From an endosymbiont of Acanthamoeba sp. UWC8 (GTDB lineage: Bacteria > Pseudomonadota > Alphaproteobacteria > Rickettsiales > Midichloriaceae), in NCBI RefSeq assembly GCF_000730245.1, contig NZ_CP004403.1:1302001-1366000 (forward strand): a DNA stretch of 64,000 nt, given 5' to 3'. Position 1 is the stretch's first letter. Each line of letters starts with the position of its first letter. The translations under genes and the position numbers were made by a program. Under the pieces are notes generated by a model, which saw only the letters and a program-made list of their open reading frames with translations, did no database searches and was not told where the DNA came from. This document shows, piece after piece, positions 36,093-46,133 of the stretch.

Positions 36093-38696
36093 CTATCCAC
36101 CCATACCAGGCATTCCGCCGCCGCCACCGCCACCGCCACCGCCGCCTCCCATCATACCACCCATTCCACCCATCATTCCGCCACCGCCGCCACCGCCGCC
36201 GCCTCCCATCATTCCGCCCATTCCACCACCGCCACCGCCGCCACCGCCGCCGGTGAGACTACCGGTCATACCGCCAAGCTTAGATGTAATCCCTCCCATT
36301 GCTTTTCCACCCATTTTTTGAGTCATCGCAAATAAATCTATCGAACCTTTGGCCATACCTCCTAAGTCCTGCACTCCGGTTAAGACAGCAAGGAAGCTGG
36401 TAACGGAACCTAAAAAGAAGTAATATATTACTGCAAATAACATCATTTTCACTACAACATTTAAATAATCGGATGCCGCACCTGATTTTAATCTGGTAAA
36501 GCTGCCTAAAGGGCCAAGATCAAATTTTTCCGTAAGTGTATCACTCATTTTACCCACACTGACTAAGCAAGGATCAGCTTGAAGGTGTTTAACAGTATTA
36601 CAATAAAGCGAGTCTATTCCTTGGCATTCCGCTAATACATTATTTAGGTTACCTCCCGATATTTTAGGCCCTCCTGCAAGCACTAAATCTCCATAATATA
36701 TTGAATCGAAAGTAACCAACATTAAAGCAACGAAAGCAAACAAAAGAGCAGGATATAAAATATATCCTAAAATCATCTTTATCCAGTTGTCGAATATGGA
36801 TTTAGTTGCTTGAAATAGTGAAAAGCATAAAAAGATCGGGGAAAGCAATACTAATATTGCTATAATGAATACCGCGAGGATAAACATATGAGCGAATTTG
36901 AAAACTACCAGTAATAATATAAGCACATATATAAACGAAACTATTGCTAATAAAAATCCGACTGCTCCTACTAAGAACGCCGCACTTACCATCCACATGC
37001 CTATAATTCCGCCCAGTGAATAACTGCAAGACCCGAGGTTCATGTAGTTTATCAATTTACAATCCACTAAATCCCACATTGTCATTTTAAGGCTGTTGAA
37101 ACCTATAGTCGGTTGCACTCCGCTACCGATTGATGAAGGCGGTATATCTCTTTGAGCTAATAATTCCTGTCCGCCCAGTATATATCTACACATCCCTACC
37201 GGGTCATTTGCATTTTCCGCATTCATAAAAAATGCCCCTATTTCATCGGATGCCCATACCAGCGTCGGAAAGAGCCCTTGCGCCTCCCCATTCACAACAT
37301 AGTACCATGCACTTGGAGTAGTAAAATATACTACCAGCCCGAATTTAATTATAAACATTAAGAACTCCCCTTGGCTTGGAACCTGCGGTGAACTAATTAT
37401 TTTAATACCAAGTAATGCCACATATAAAACAAGCGCTGCATAAACTATGCCTCTTAGCCTATCTTGTATAACAATAAAAAATCCTGTGTTCACATAACCG
37501 GGATTATTCTCCGGGCTTAAAAATACTTTTATTATAAGGTCTTTAACGCAACCGACTACCGTACTGGTAATATGAAAATCACTTTGCAGGAACCCCTTCA
37601 TAGCAGTCGCATCATGCCCGTTTTCATCAGTTTGCTTCAGCGCTTTACCTAATCCGTATAAATCGGTTCTTCCGGTAAGCAGATAGTAACATCTGGTTCC
37701 TTTCGTATAAAGCTCAAGGAACGGATCAAGCCCTGATTGCTCCGCAGGCGGTGCAACCTGACTACACCCGACTTCCAAGGGAAGTAAAGTATAAGGGGTT
37801 GCAGCACAAATCTTAATTTTAGCATTGGAACTGTCATAATGGTAATAGCCATAATACTGCACAGACCCTTCATCTAAATCAAGCTCACCTGCTTTTAGCC
37901 AAATTTGAGCCCTTCCAGAGGTTACACACCGATCATATCCACTCCAAAACCTACCCACCCAACCACGGGTAACTTCGACCAATACTTGCCCTACTCTTTC
38001 TTTTTTCTCATAATTCTTAGCTTCGCCTACACAATATGGTGAGGCGGCACCCATATATCCCCAAACCCTACCGATATATGCAGAATCCGCACTACCTTCC
38101 GCAATTTCTTTACCTGTTGAGGGATCATATTTAGGATCACAGGAATAATAAAACGGTACATCAGTCGCCGTTAAAGCTTTAGAACCGGCATTATAATATT
38201 TACCGTTATTTCCTTTCTGACACTTCCAATAATCCCCTCCTTTCTCCCTATTAATATATTCCCATGGTTGTACTATATATGAGTTTGTGCATACTTCGAG
38301 CATTATCATTAGCTCAGTACCAATTGCAAGAATAGCAAGCCCTCCGGCGAAACCACCATAATACATCATCATAAAATAAACCATCGACCTACCGATAGAG
38401 GATAACGCCGAAGTAACCATTGATACTCCGGAATCTGTTTGGGTATTAGGCCTGCTATCCTTCCCTAATACGGGAGGAATATAAGTATTACTGAAATCCG
38501 CTACATCGCTTGGACCCATTACATACCCGTCTTCAAAACAAAAGCTTAGATTGCCGATATAATCGAACATAGAGCCGGTATCCGACCTTGACTCAAATTC
38601 CATAATACTATCAAAAGCATTAGCTTTATTTATCGGACATATGAGCAGCATAAAAATAAATATGCTCAATTTTGCAAGATTCCCCCAAGACTTCAT
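36093..38696 (-). CDS. virB6: VirB6-family type IV secretion protein with glycine-rich tail
   Basis: This 867-residue protein has a signal peptide, a long periplasmic N-terminal domain with many cysteines (SFCFEDG, YSCDPKYD, YRVLGK-like spacing differs from the other copies) and a multi-spanning VirB6/TrbL core over about residues 410-760 (ALVLYVALLGIKIISSP, LMFIIKFGLVVYFTTPSAW). The C-terminus is an unusual tail of about 60 residues made almost only of Gly and Met, with Gly runs of 10-12 broken by MGGMMG and MPGMGG. It overlaps virB4 by 4 nt (ATGA), so the two are translationally coupled. Confidence 0.9.
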   Translation of the reverse strand: MKSWGNLAKLSIFIFMLLICPINKANAFDSIMEFESRSDTGSMFDYIGNLSFCFEDGYVMGPSDVADFSNTYIPPVLGKDSRPNTQTDSGVSMVTSALSSIGRSMVYFMMMYYGGFAGGLAILAIGTELMIMLEVCTNSYIVQPWEYINREKGGDYWKCQKGNNGKYYNAGSKALTATDVPFYYSCDPKYDPSTGKEIAEGSADSAYIGRVWGYMGAASPYCVGEAKNYEKKERVGQVLVEVTRGWVGRFWSGYDRCVTSGRAQIWLKAGELDLDEGSVQYYGYYHYDSSNAKIKICAATPYTLLPLEVGCSQVAPPAEQSGLDPFLELYTKGTRCYYLLTGRTDLYGLGKALKQTDENGHDATAMKGFLQSDFHITSTVVGCVKDLIIKVFLSPENNPGYVNTGFFIVIQDRLRGIVYAALVLYVALLGIKIISSPQVPSQGEFLMFIIKFGLVVYFTTPSAWYYVVNGEAQGLFPTLVWASDEIGAFFMNAENANDPVGMCRYILGGQELLAQRDIPPSSIGSGVQPTIGFNSLKMTMWDLVDCKLINYMNLGSCSYSLGGIIGMWMVSAAFLVGAVGFLLAIVSFIYVLILLLVVFKFAHMFILAVFIIAILVLLSPIFLCFSLFQATKSIFDNWIKMILGYILYPALLFAFVALMLVTFDSIYYGDLVLAGGPKISGGNLNNVLAECQGIDSLYCNTVKHLQADPCLVSVGKMSDTLTEKFDLGPLGSFTRLKSGAASDYLNVVVKMMLFAVIYYFFLGSVTSFLAVLTGVQDLGGMAKGSIDLFAMTQKMGGKAMGGITSKLGGMTGSLTGGGGGGGGGGMGGMMGGGGGGGGGGMMGGMGGMMGGGGGGGGGGGGMPGMGG

Positions 38697-41107
38697 TCTT
38701 CCCTTTCCCTTAAACGGTTGTTAAATATCGGGATCCAAATATTCGGATCATCGCCGTGTTTTTTTCTTATTTCATCAAGTATCAGTACTGTATCCGCTCT
38801 TCCTGATAGGATATTTACTACATCTTCCAGGCCGCTTAGATCAATTTTAGCTATAACTGCATCATTACCTTGTTTAATCAAGAAGAAGCGGCTACCGGGA
38901 TCAGTAGTTTTAATTAATTGAAATTCTCTCTCACTTAGCATAAAAGTTTGCCGATAAGCAGCGGTTGCTTTTAAGTTCGGTAAGAATATTTGAGTTGCGG
39001 TTTGCTGAATTAGAGTATCACTAATCGCACTTTTACTGGCATCTTCAACGCTTTGAGTAGCGAATACAACAAAGGTATTGAGTTTTCTTAAAACTTTTAA
39101 CCAATCCTTAATTTTAGGTGCGAACACCGGATTATCAATTAGAGCCCATGCCTCATCAAGTACAATCATGCATGGAGTTCCATCGAGTGATAAATTAATA
39201 CGGTGGAATATATATAGAAGCGCCGGCCCCAAACTTGCTTTATTCTTCAGTAACTCTCCCATTTCAAAGCCGAAAACGCTAGCTTTACTGAAATCTATCA
39301 CATCCTCATCATTATCAAAAAGGTTGGCATGCGAGCCGTTGCTGTGCCACATAGCAAGCCTACCGGCTAATGTTCCCGGACCTGCCATACCTAAAAACGG
39401 CGCTATATTTCTTAGTTTTCTATCCTTCTTCTCTAATTTAAAGTTACCGTTCATTGCCGCGGTCAGATATGCTATATCCTCAGCAGTAACTTGCTCTCCG
39501 TTAGTTGAAACAAGTTGCTTAAGCCACTCAAGAATAAAAGTTTTATTCTCACCGGTTTCAGGAAGTTGAAGCGGATTAAACCCGCATTTTCTGCTCGGAT
39601 CAATAATAGTATATTTCCCGTTCAATGCTCTTAAGAAGATTTCCGCTCCCCTATCCTTATCAAAGAAGAAAAGTCTACATTTATATTTCTGAGCTTGCGC
39701 ACACAGGAAGTTCATCATTACGGTTTTACCCGCTCCTGTAGGTCCTATAATAGTAGTATGCCCGACATCTCTTAAATGAAAATTAAAATAGTACGGCGTT
39801 CCTGAAGTAGTATCTAAAACGGTTACCGCCTCTCCCCAATGATTTCCTTTCTGTTTACCCAAAGGGTAATTGTGCATTGAATTAAATGCAGCAAGGTTCA
39901 TAGTATTTATGGTTGATTTTCTAACAATAAAATCATAATTACCGGGGAGCTGCCCCCAGAAAGCCGGCTCCAAGTTAGTTCTTTCTCTTACCCCTATTCC
40001 GCCCGAATTAGTAATCTCTACTGCCGCCATTGATAATATATTTTCCAACTCTTTAGGATTTCTTGAAATACACATTACGGATAAATGATGGGAACCGAAG
40101 TGGATTTCTCCGCTCATTGCTTTATCCAGAGCATCGGAAATTTCTATAATTTGGGAGACGGCTTTATCTCCTGCTTGAATCATCCTGTTTTGCTGTAATT
40201 GCATTCTGTGCATTGCAGCTTGCTTATTGGTGAATTCAAATGATTGAGTGAGAATAAACTCAAAAGGCATTCTAAGGAATGAATCTAAGATACCCGCCCA
40301 GGTTTTAGGTCCATATTCTTTAATGCTTACTATTCCTGCGAACCTTTCGGCGCCGTTTAAAGATTTTGCTTCAATAGATTTTTTGCCGAAATATAACCTA
40401 TGGTTATTAATATATTTATCTATATTTCCCAGCGGATAAAGCATACGGGATTGTGCACCACAGTTAACAATCCTACCGAAGAACTCACATAGCTCTGAAT
40501 AAACTCTATCTTGCTTTCTATCTAAGCCGAGTAATTTCGGGTTATATTCTCTAAGTGTATTAACTACTCGGGTAGTTGCTTCTTCAAGCTGCTCATAGGC
40601 TTCCCGCATTGCTATATCTCTTGCACCTTTATCACCGCCTTGCATCAGTTTTTTAATCATGGATTCAATACCACCTATACTAAGCCCGGCTTCAATTTTT
40701 CTAACTACTGAAATATACAATTCATTGGTAAAAGCTTGCTTATCCTTATTTTTTTGAAACCATTTCTGGTCTAAATAGAGGGCAAAACCATCAGGCATAT
40801 CAATACTTGCATAATCATCGGGATAAACCTGCTGGCGCTTTCTGATTACATGGAAATAAAGGCCTAAGTTACCTGAGGCCATACCTTTAAATAATTGGTT
40901 ACGGATTATTTTCTTTATATCTAAATCTTCATCATCGGCAGTCTCGAAAGAATAACCGCTAATTTTTACTACTTGAACTAAATCATTGCTCTTAGTAATT
41001 ACGGTATTACTATTCCAGTGAGTTAAATAAGGTATGAAACCGCTACTCGGATACTCTCCGCTTGCTACTTTTTCTCTTTCAGCTTTAGTTCTAAATAGCT
41101 TCATCAT
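38693..41107 (-). CDS. virB4: Type IV secretion ATPase VirB4
   Basis: This 804-residue protein is an inner-membrane-associated ATPase that powers assembly and transport of the VirB channel. Walker A is GPTGAGKTVMMNFLC (about residue 437), Walker B is MIVLDEAWALID (about residue 640), and the motif FATQSVEDASKSAISD (about residue 670) follows. The N-terminal CagE_TrbE_VirB region holds SGYSFETADDEDLDIK and later RMPFEFILTQSFEF. Its length agrees with VirB4 proteins. The gene starts 3 bp after virB3 and overlaps the first virB6, so the genes form one operon. Confidence 0.96.
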   Translation of the reverse strand: MMKLFRTKAEREKVASGEYPSSGFIPYLTHWNSNTVITKSNDLVQVVKISGYSFETADDEDLDIKKIIRNQLFKGMASGNLGLYFHVIRKRQQVYPDDYASIDMPDGFALYLDQKWFQKNKDKQAFTNELYISVVRKIEAGLSIGGIESMIKKLMQGGDKGARDIAMREAYEQLEEATTRVVNTLREYNPKLLGLDRKQDRVYSELCEFFGRIVNCGAQSRMLYPLGNIDKYINNHRLYFGKKSIEAKSLNGAERFAGIVSIKEYGPKTWAGILDSFLRMPFEFILTQSFEFTNKQAAMHRMQLQQNRMIQAGDKAVSQIIEISDALDKAMSGEIHFGSHHLSVMCISRNPKELENILSMAAVEITNSGGIGVRERTNLEPAFWGQLPGNYDFIVRKSTINTMNLAAFNSMHNYPLGKQKGNHWGEAVTVLDTTSGTPYYFNFHLRDVGHTTIIGPTGAGKTVMMNFLCAQAQKYKCRLFFFDKDRGAEIFLRALNGKYTIIDPSRKCGFNPLQLPETGENKTFILEWLKQLVSTNGEQVTAEDIAYLTAAMNGNFKLEKKDRKLRNIAPFLGMAGPGTLAGRLAMWHSNGSHANLFDNDEDVIDFSKASVFGFEMGELLKNKASLGPALLYIFHRINLSLDGTPCMIVLDEAWALIDNPVFAPKIKDWLKVLRKLNTFVVFATQSVEDASKSAISDTLIQQTATQIFLPNLKATAAYRQTFMLSEREFQLIKTTDPGSRFFLIKQGNDAVIAKIDLSGLEDVVNILSGRADTVLILDEIRKKHGDDPNIWIPIFNNRLREREE

Positions 41108-41110
41108 ATC

Positions 41111-41401
41111 TTAATATTGATCATAAGAGTTAGCACCATGATAAAGCTTGTTTTTACAACGAGAGCATTTCTCCGCTTTTACTCTAAACAGCTCGATAAA
41201 TAATGGTTCTTTAGAACATATATAATATCCAATTGCATGAATCGGGAACATCATAGCAAAATATTTAAAATCACTGGTGGAGATATAAGCTATCATCGAA
41301 CCTATTCCATTGAGGACAGCAAATCCGTAACTTACACCGAAAAGCATCGGCGGCCTGGTAAGCCCGACAAATAGAGGATCAGCGTTCAAACCTCCTGCCA
41401 T
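41111..41401 (-). CDS. virB3: Type IV secretion inner-membrane protein VirB3
   Basis: This 96-residue protein has the VirB3 signature near its start (ADPLFVGLTRPPMLFGVSY), one or two membrane helices (about residues 20-60) and a polar C-terminal tail with a CSRC motif. VirB3 works with VirB4 in the inner membrane. It is the first gene of the operon: an intrinsic terminator at 41524-41565 separates it from the porin gene, so the operon promoter should lie in 41402-41523. Confidence 0.93.
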   Translation of the reverse strand: MAGGLNADPLFVGLTRPPMLFGVSYGFAVLNGIGSMIAYISTSDFKYFAMMFPIHAIGYYICSKEPLFIELFRVKAEKCSRCKNKLYHGANSYDQY

Positions 41402-41523
41402 ATCTTTTCCCTCCCAAACTTATGAACTATATATTAATCTAAAGATAATACGCTTGTATAAAAATGTACAATATAAAATTCACATATGAGCTTGAATAAT
41501 AACAATATATGAGTCTTGTATAT
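41402..41523. other. Spacer with probable virB operon promoter
   Basis: AT-rich DNA between the porin terminator and virB3. It must hold the virB promoter, but I could not pick a convincing pair of -35 and -10 sites. Confidence 0.3.
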
Positions 41524-41565
41524 AAAAAAATAAGGGTTACATGATGCTTTAAACCATGTAACCCC
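41524..41565 (-). terminator. Intrinsic terminator of the porin gene
   Basis: On the minus strand GGGTTACATG pairs with CATGTAACCC (41543-41534 and 41564-41555 on the plus strand), giving a 10-bp stem with an 11-nt loop, followed by TTATTTTTTT. It sits 22 nt after the porin stop codon. T-rich DNA on the other side makes it possibly bidirectional. Confidence 0.85.
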
Positions 41566-41586
41566 AATTTTAATTTTTTTTATAAT

Positions 41587-42975
41587 TTAGAAAGTAAGCC
41601 TGGTACCTATTAAATAAACCACACCTTGATTACTTTTCGGTGCATTAGCATCTTTAAAATGGAAACGCGAAGCTTCAGCATACGGCATGAACCCCGGAGC
41701 TGCTTTATATTCCACACCTAAAGAAATATTAGTAAATTTATTATATGTAGTATCTGAGAAGGACTTATTTGGTGAAATTGCAGCGCCTGGAAATGATTTT
41801 TCGACAAATCTTCTTTGAACATCAGTTCCGATTGATTCCAAACCGCCTGCTTTCTTACTTTTCATAAAATTTAAACTATAGCCTAAATTTCCATATTGGT
41901 AAGCTGCCCCTATGGTCCAGTACTGGCTCCCTTGCTTTGTACCTTCGAGTTTAGTTTTATAGGTTCCGGTTTTCATCCAACTACCGTAGGTTCCGCCGAT
42001 TACAAAATCCTGATACCCGATTGCAAGGCCTGCTTCATAGGCTTTAAGGTCTCTGAGCAGATCCGTGCCTACAAATTTTTTAGCTTTACCGATCTCTCCG
42101 ACTAAGCCTGCTTTAATGTTCCATTCCTGATTGAAGTTGTGCTTAAACTGAACACCGCCGCTGATTATATTTTTAAAGGTTGGTCTGTTACCTGCTATTC
42201 CTATAGGCTTTCTGTCGGTATCAACCGGTCCGTCGTCTCTTGAAGCTCTGGTTGCCACACTTCCGGTGCTATCCATATCGGGAATAAAACTAACCCCTAT
42301 CGTTAAAGTTGGATGCGGCATAGTATAAGCGGTAAGCTTAGGAGCGGAAGCATAGTATTGCGCAGAATAATTTGACGGAAGATTAGGGCTTACGATAAAT
42401 TTATATCCGCTTAAATTATCCATTTTAGTTAAGCCGAAAGGTGAAAAAGGTGAGACTCCTGATAAATCAATATAGGCAGTTTCACTAGCCCATTTTGACC
42501 AAAACCCGTCAACCCCGTAAGCCGCTTTAGCAAGTGCCGCAGTGGTATCCATTTCAAATACCCCGCCGGCTCCGTAATAGTTACCGCCTTCAAGTCTTCC
42601 TATACTGTCATGCTGAATATATGCCATGGTTTTTTCGGCAATTCCGCTTTGATTAGCGGTTGATTTACTTGTATCAGCATTAAGCCTGATTAAACCGCCG
42701 TATTTAATAAGCCCGGAATCTGTAACTCCGTCAATATTAATATCTATCTTGGTATCATTTACTATTGCCGATCTGTTCCCCTTACCTTCGGATTTGTAAC
42801 CAGGGATGCTTAAGAGATTTACGTTATCTATCACATCTCTATATTCACCTGTTTGCCTAACATGCCCAACCATAGTATCAAATCTGCCGCCCAGTTTAAC
42901 GGTCGGCGGTTCCGCTGCATTAGCAGCCGCAGCTATTACTGATAAGATTGCCGATAAAGTAATTTTTTTGTACAT
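41587..42975 (-). CDS. Outer-membrane porin
   Basis: This 462-residue protein has a signal peptide (MYKKITLSAILSVIAAAANA). The mature start is AEPPTVKLGGRFDTMVGH, typical of Gram-negative porins, and the end is a C-terminal YLIGTRLTF, the beta-barrel signal with a last Phe. In between, alternating hydrophobic and aromatic strands are seen (for example NRSAIVNDTKIDINIDGV). It is a trimeric-type diffusion porin by inference. I chose the ATG at 42975, preceded by AAAGGTGATCATA, over a GTG three codons earlier. BamA, Skp and PpiD at the left end of the window would assemble it. Confidence 0.88.
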   Translation of the reverse strand: MYKKITLSAILSVIAAAANAAEPPTVKLGGRFDTMVGHVRQTGEYRDVIDNVNLLSIPGYKSEGKGNRSAIVNDTKIDINIDGVTDSGLIKYGGLIRLNADTSKSTANQSGIAEKTMAYIQHDSIGRLEGGNYYGAGGVFEMDTTAALAKAAYGVDGFWSKWASETAYIDLSGVSPFSPFGLTKMDNLSGYKFIVSPNLPSNYSAQYYASAPKLTAYTMPHPTLTIGVSFIPDMDSTGSVATRASRDDGPVDTDRKPIGIAGNRPTFKNIISGGVQFKHNFNQEWNIKAGLVGEIGKAKKFVGTDLLRDLKAYEAGLAIGYQDFVIGGTYGSWMKTGTYKTKLEGTKQGSQYWTIGAAYQYGNLGYSLNFMKSKKAGGLESIGTDVQRRFVEKSFPGAAISPNKSFSDTTYNKFTNISLGVEYKAAPGFMPYAEASRFHFKDANAPKSNQGVVYLIGTRLTF

Positions 42976-43099
42976 TATGATCACCTTTTGTCATTTTTGC
43001 ACTTAAACAACTAGCATAGATACGTTAAACCACAAGTTTTTTATATGCGCATAATATACAAATAAACTAAACGTGGTTTTATTGTCTAAAGCTTATTTG

Positions 43100-44113
43100 C
43101 TAGGTATTTTGCCTGATATTTAGGCTCAATTCCTGATTTAGAATTACCTCAGGTTGAGCCAGCCCTTTTTTACATTTCAGCTCTATATCAACCATTGTTT
43201 TAAACATTGAGAGAGCTTGATCTAAGCTTAATTTTTTAGCTGCTGTTATTAAGTTATCTTTTTGTTTAAAAAATACCGGCGGTTTTAAAGAAAAGATAGC
43301 CTGCTCTAAATCTTTTCCTCCCTCAATCAAGCCTTTTAGTTTAATTACTTTAACTAAAAAATTAGCAAGCACTCTAATGATCAACATAAAATTTACATCT
43401 GCGCTTTGTAAGCTGTTAAGATATTTTTGTACTTGATTCACATTCCCCGCAACTAAAGCCGCACATAGATCATCCAAAGAAATTTCGGCATTTGCTCCGA
43501 TTGCATTAATAATATCTTCATATGCTATTTGTTTCTGCTGCCCTAAATAAATACTAAGCTTATTAAGTTCATTCCTTATAATATGCTCATTGGCCGGAAG
43601 GATTTCAACTATAGTATCAACTATTTCATTTTGATATTTGAATCCTTCTTTATCTAGGTATTCTCTAACCATTTTTTTCAGCCTCATTTGATCAGGCTTA
43701 TAGCAAGCAATCGCAAGTATATTTATTTCTTCTTCAAAAAATTTACGCATAGATGAGCTTTTGCTTAGGTCACCGGCGATAAAGATTACCGTTGAACTGC
43801 CTTTACTGCGCTTTATTACTTCCGTTAATTCTTTGCTTATGGTTGCTGCCGCATCGGTTACAACTATTACCCTCTTATTATTAAGCAATGACAGTGAAGC
43901 CATTTCATCCCTTAAAGCTATCGGGTTTTCTCTTACCGCAGCATATGGTATATTTATAACTTCAATTTCCTCAGCTTCGGATTTTTGTAAAAATTTAATT
44001 ATTTTCTGCTTTGAAACATTAACTTCCGCCTCTTCAGGGCCATAAATTAATATTAACTGAGGCAGGGGCTTATTTCCGAACAAGCTTTGAATATTGGAAG
44101 AGATGAGTTTCAT
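43100..44113 (-). CDS. holA: DNA polymerase III delta subunit HolA
   Basis: This 337-residue protein is the delta subunit of the clamp loader, which opens the sliding clamp. Family phrases are LILIYGPEEAEVNVSKQKI (start), VIVVTDAAATISKEL, STVIFIAGDLSKSSSMRKFF, ACYKPDQMRLKKMVREYL, LPANEHIIRNELNKLSIYLG and, at the C-terminal end, LITAAKKLSLDQALSMF. It lies downstream of trmFO with a 60-nt gap. Confidence 0.9.
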   Translation of the reverse strand: MKLISSNIQSLFGNKPLPQLILIYGPEEAEVNVSKQKIIKFLQKSEAEEIEVINIPYAAVRENPIALRDEMASLSLLNNKRVIVVTDAAATISKELTEVIKRSKGSSTVIFIAGDLSKSSSMRKFFEEEINILAIACYKPDQMRLKKMVREYLDKEGFKYQNEIVDTIVEILPANEHIIRNELNKLSIYLGQQKQIAYEDIINAIGANAEISLDDLCAALVAGNVNQVQKYLNSLQSADVNFMLIIRVLANFLVKVIKLKGLIEGGKDLEQAIFSLKPPVFFKQKDNLITAAKKLSLDQALSMFKTMVDIELKCKKGLAQPEVILNQELSLNIRQNT

Positions 44114-44173
44114 AGCGACCTTAATTTACCATAAAAGCGATAATACTTTCTCTCAATAGAAATGCAAAATTAT

Positions 44174-45484
44174 TTATGATAAAATTTTAATCCATTCAGC
44201 TAAACTGTTTACGGCTCTTCTAGAATATTCCGCTTTACGATCAGCTACCCTCTCGGTGAGCGGTGGGAAAAGCCCGAAATTTACGTTCATGGGCTGGAAT
44301 GTATCACTTTCGGCATTTTGTGTTATATGCCCTATTAATGCGCCTAAAGCAGTGTCTCTAGGAATTTCAGGTATAGCAAGATTGTTTAATTCAAAGTAGG
44401 TAAATAACCCGACTGCAAGACCGATTGCCGCACTTTCAAGGTAACCTTCTACTCCGGTAATTTGGCCGGCGAATCTAATTTTATGGTTAGCTTTAAGCCT
44501 AAGCTTCGTATCCAATAATTTCGGGCTATTGATAAATGTATTGCGATGCAATCCGCCGAGCCTAGCAAATTCTGCATTCTCCAATCCCGGTATCTTTTTG
44601 AATACTTCTTTTTGCGCACCCCACTTTAACTTAGTCTGGAAGCCGACAATATTATAGAGCGTACCAAGCTTATTATCTTGCCTTAATTGTACTACCGCGT
44701 AAGGCTTTTCTTCAGAATTAGGATTAGTCAAACCCACCGGCTTCATAGGCCCGAACCTAAGCGTCTCTTTGCCGCGCTCAGCCATTACTTCAATCGGCAA
44801 ACACCCGTTAAAGTAAGGAGTATCTTTCTCCCATTCTTTAAATTCTGTTTTTTCTCCCTCTCTTAAATCTTCTATAAAACTATAATATTGCTCTCTTGAA
44901 AGAGGGCAATTTATATAGTCTTTCCCGTCACCTTTATCATATCTTGATTGAAACCAGGCTTTGGAAAAATCGATGCTCTCCTTATAAACAATCGGTGCTA
45001 TGGCATCAAAAAAATATAGGTACCCTTCACCTTCAGTAATATTTTTAATTTGTTCGGATAATTTATCACTGGTAAGCGGGCCGCTTGCGATTATAACAAC
45101 TTGGTCATTCGGGATTTCAGTAACTTCTTCTCTTCTAACTTCAATATTATTTCTACTTAAAAGCGTTGCTTGCACCATTTCAGCGAATGCTTCTCTATCT
45201 ACGGCAAGCGCTGACCCGGCAGGAACCTTGCACTGATCTGCACATTTCATAATCAGTGAATCCAGCTTACGCATTTCTTCATGCAATAAACCGACCGCAT
45301 TATTAATATCATCAGACCTGAAAGAATTTGAGCAAACAAGCTCTGCGAACTTATCAGTCGAGTGAGCCGGGGTGGATTTCACCCCCCGCATCTCATGTAA
45401 AACAACCGGAATACCATATTTGGATAATTGCCAAGCTGCTTCACTACCCGCTAGTCCTGCACCTATTATATGCACAGGTTTCAT
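44174..45484 (-). CDS. trmFO: Folate-dependent tRNA (uracil-54) methyltransferase TrmFO
   Basis: This 436-residue flavoprotein makes 5-methyluridine at position 54 of tRNA using methylene-tetrahydrofolate. The FAD-binding start [20 protein letters not shown] is clear, as are [40 protein letters not shown] and, near the C-terminus, [19 protein letters not shown]. It belongs to the prs-rplY-trmFO-holA run on the minus strand with short gaps. Confidence 0.95.
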   Translation of the reverse strand: MKPVHIIGAGLAGSEAAWQLSKYGIPVVLHEMRGVKSTPAHSTDKFAELVCSNSFRSDDINNAVGLLHEEMRKLDSLIMKCADQCKVPAGSALAVDREAFAEMVQATLLSRNNIEVRREEVTEIPNDQVVIIASGPLTSDKLSEQIKNITEGEGYLYFFDAIAPIVYKESIDFSKAWFQSRYDKGDGKDYINCPLSREQYYSFIEDLREGEKTEFKEWEKDTPYFNGCLPIEVMAERGKETLRFGPMKPVGLTNPNSEEKPYAVVQLRQDNKLGTLYNIVGFQTKLKWGAQKEVFKKIPGLENAEFARLGGLHRNTFINSPKLLDTKLRLKANHKIRFAGQITGVEGYLESAAIGLAVGLFTYFELNNLAIPEIPRDTALGALIGHITQNAESDTFQPMNVNFGLFPPLTERVADRKAEYSRRAVNSLAEWIKILS

Positions 45485-45503
45485 AAAATCACTCTATAAG
45501 TAT

Positions 45504-46109
45504 TTAAGCAGTCGGAGCTTCGGTAGCAGCCGTTTCTTCAGTAGACTCGGAACGCCCGGAAACAGAAACAACAACAAAATTGCTCTGGTCAAGCGGAACA
45601 ACTCCCTGTGGTAATTCTAAATCATTTATATGGATATTTTTACCGATTTCCAAATTAATAACATCAACTATAAGGTGTTCTGGAATATTGGTCGGGTGAC
45701 AATAAACAAGGAAAGATCTGGTTGCAACGTTAAGAACACCACCCCTTTTAACACCGGGAGATTTCTCTTCATTAATTACTTTAACATGCACGGAAACTTT
45801 AACAGTGGTATCTTTGCTTACTTCCTGAAAATCAGCATGAAGAGGAAAATCAGTTACAGGGTGAACCTGAACTATTTTAGGAATAGCGGTAATTGTTTCA
45901 TTCGCTAATTCAATTTCGAATAACTTTGCTTGGATATTCCCCTTATTATATTCTTTAATGAATTCATTTTGAGCAAGCGATATCATCACTTCCTTATGGC
46001 TACCGCCGTAAATAATAGCCGGGATTCTTCCTTCTCTTCTTAAAGCCCTTGCTGTACCTTTTCCGTTTTTCTCTTTCAGTTCAGCTTTCATTTTAATTGA
46101 TTCGGCCAT
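45504..46109 (-). CDS. rplY: Ribosomal protein bL25 (Ctc form)
   Basis: The N-terminal domain (AELKEKNGKGTARALRREGR, then PAIIYGG) binds 5S rRNA, and the longer C-terminal beta domain (VHVKVINEEKSPGVKRGGVL) marks the CTC/TL5 form. From the ATG at 46109 the length is about 201 residues. GAGGTAT immediately upstream supports this start over the one seven codons earlier. It lies 24 bp after prs, a common pairing. Confidence 0.93.
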   Translation of the reverse strand: MAESIKMKAELKEKNGKGTARALRREGRIPAIIYGGSHKEVMISLAQNEFIKEYNKGNIQAKLFEIELANETITAIPKIVQVHPVTDFPLHADFQEVSKDTTVKVSVHVKVINEEKSPGVKRGGVLNVATRSFLVYCHPTNIPEHLIVDVINLEIGKNIHINDLELPQGVVPLDQSNFVVVSVSGRSESTEETAATEAPTA

Positions 46110-46133
46110 ATACCTCAGTCCTCTTTTCAAAAA

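Noticed and set aside
36103-36260. Short-period repeat that looks like a tandem or CRISPR-like array
   Set aside because: It is the GGN-codon tract for the Gly-rich tail of VirB6; there are no unique spacers or constant repeats.
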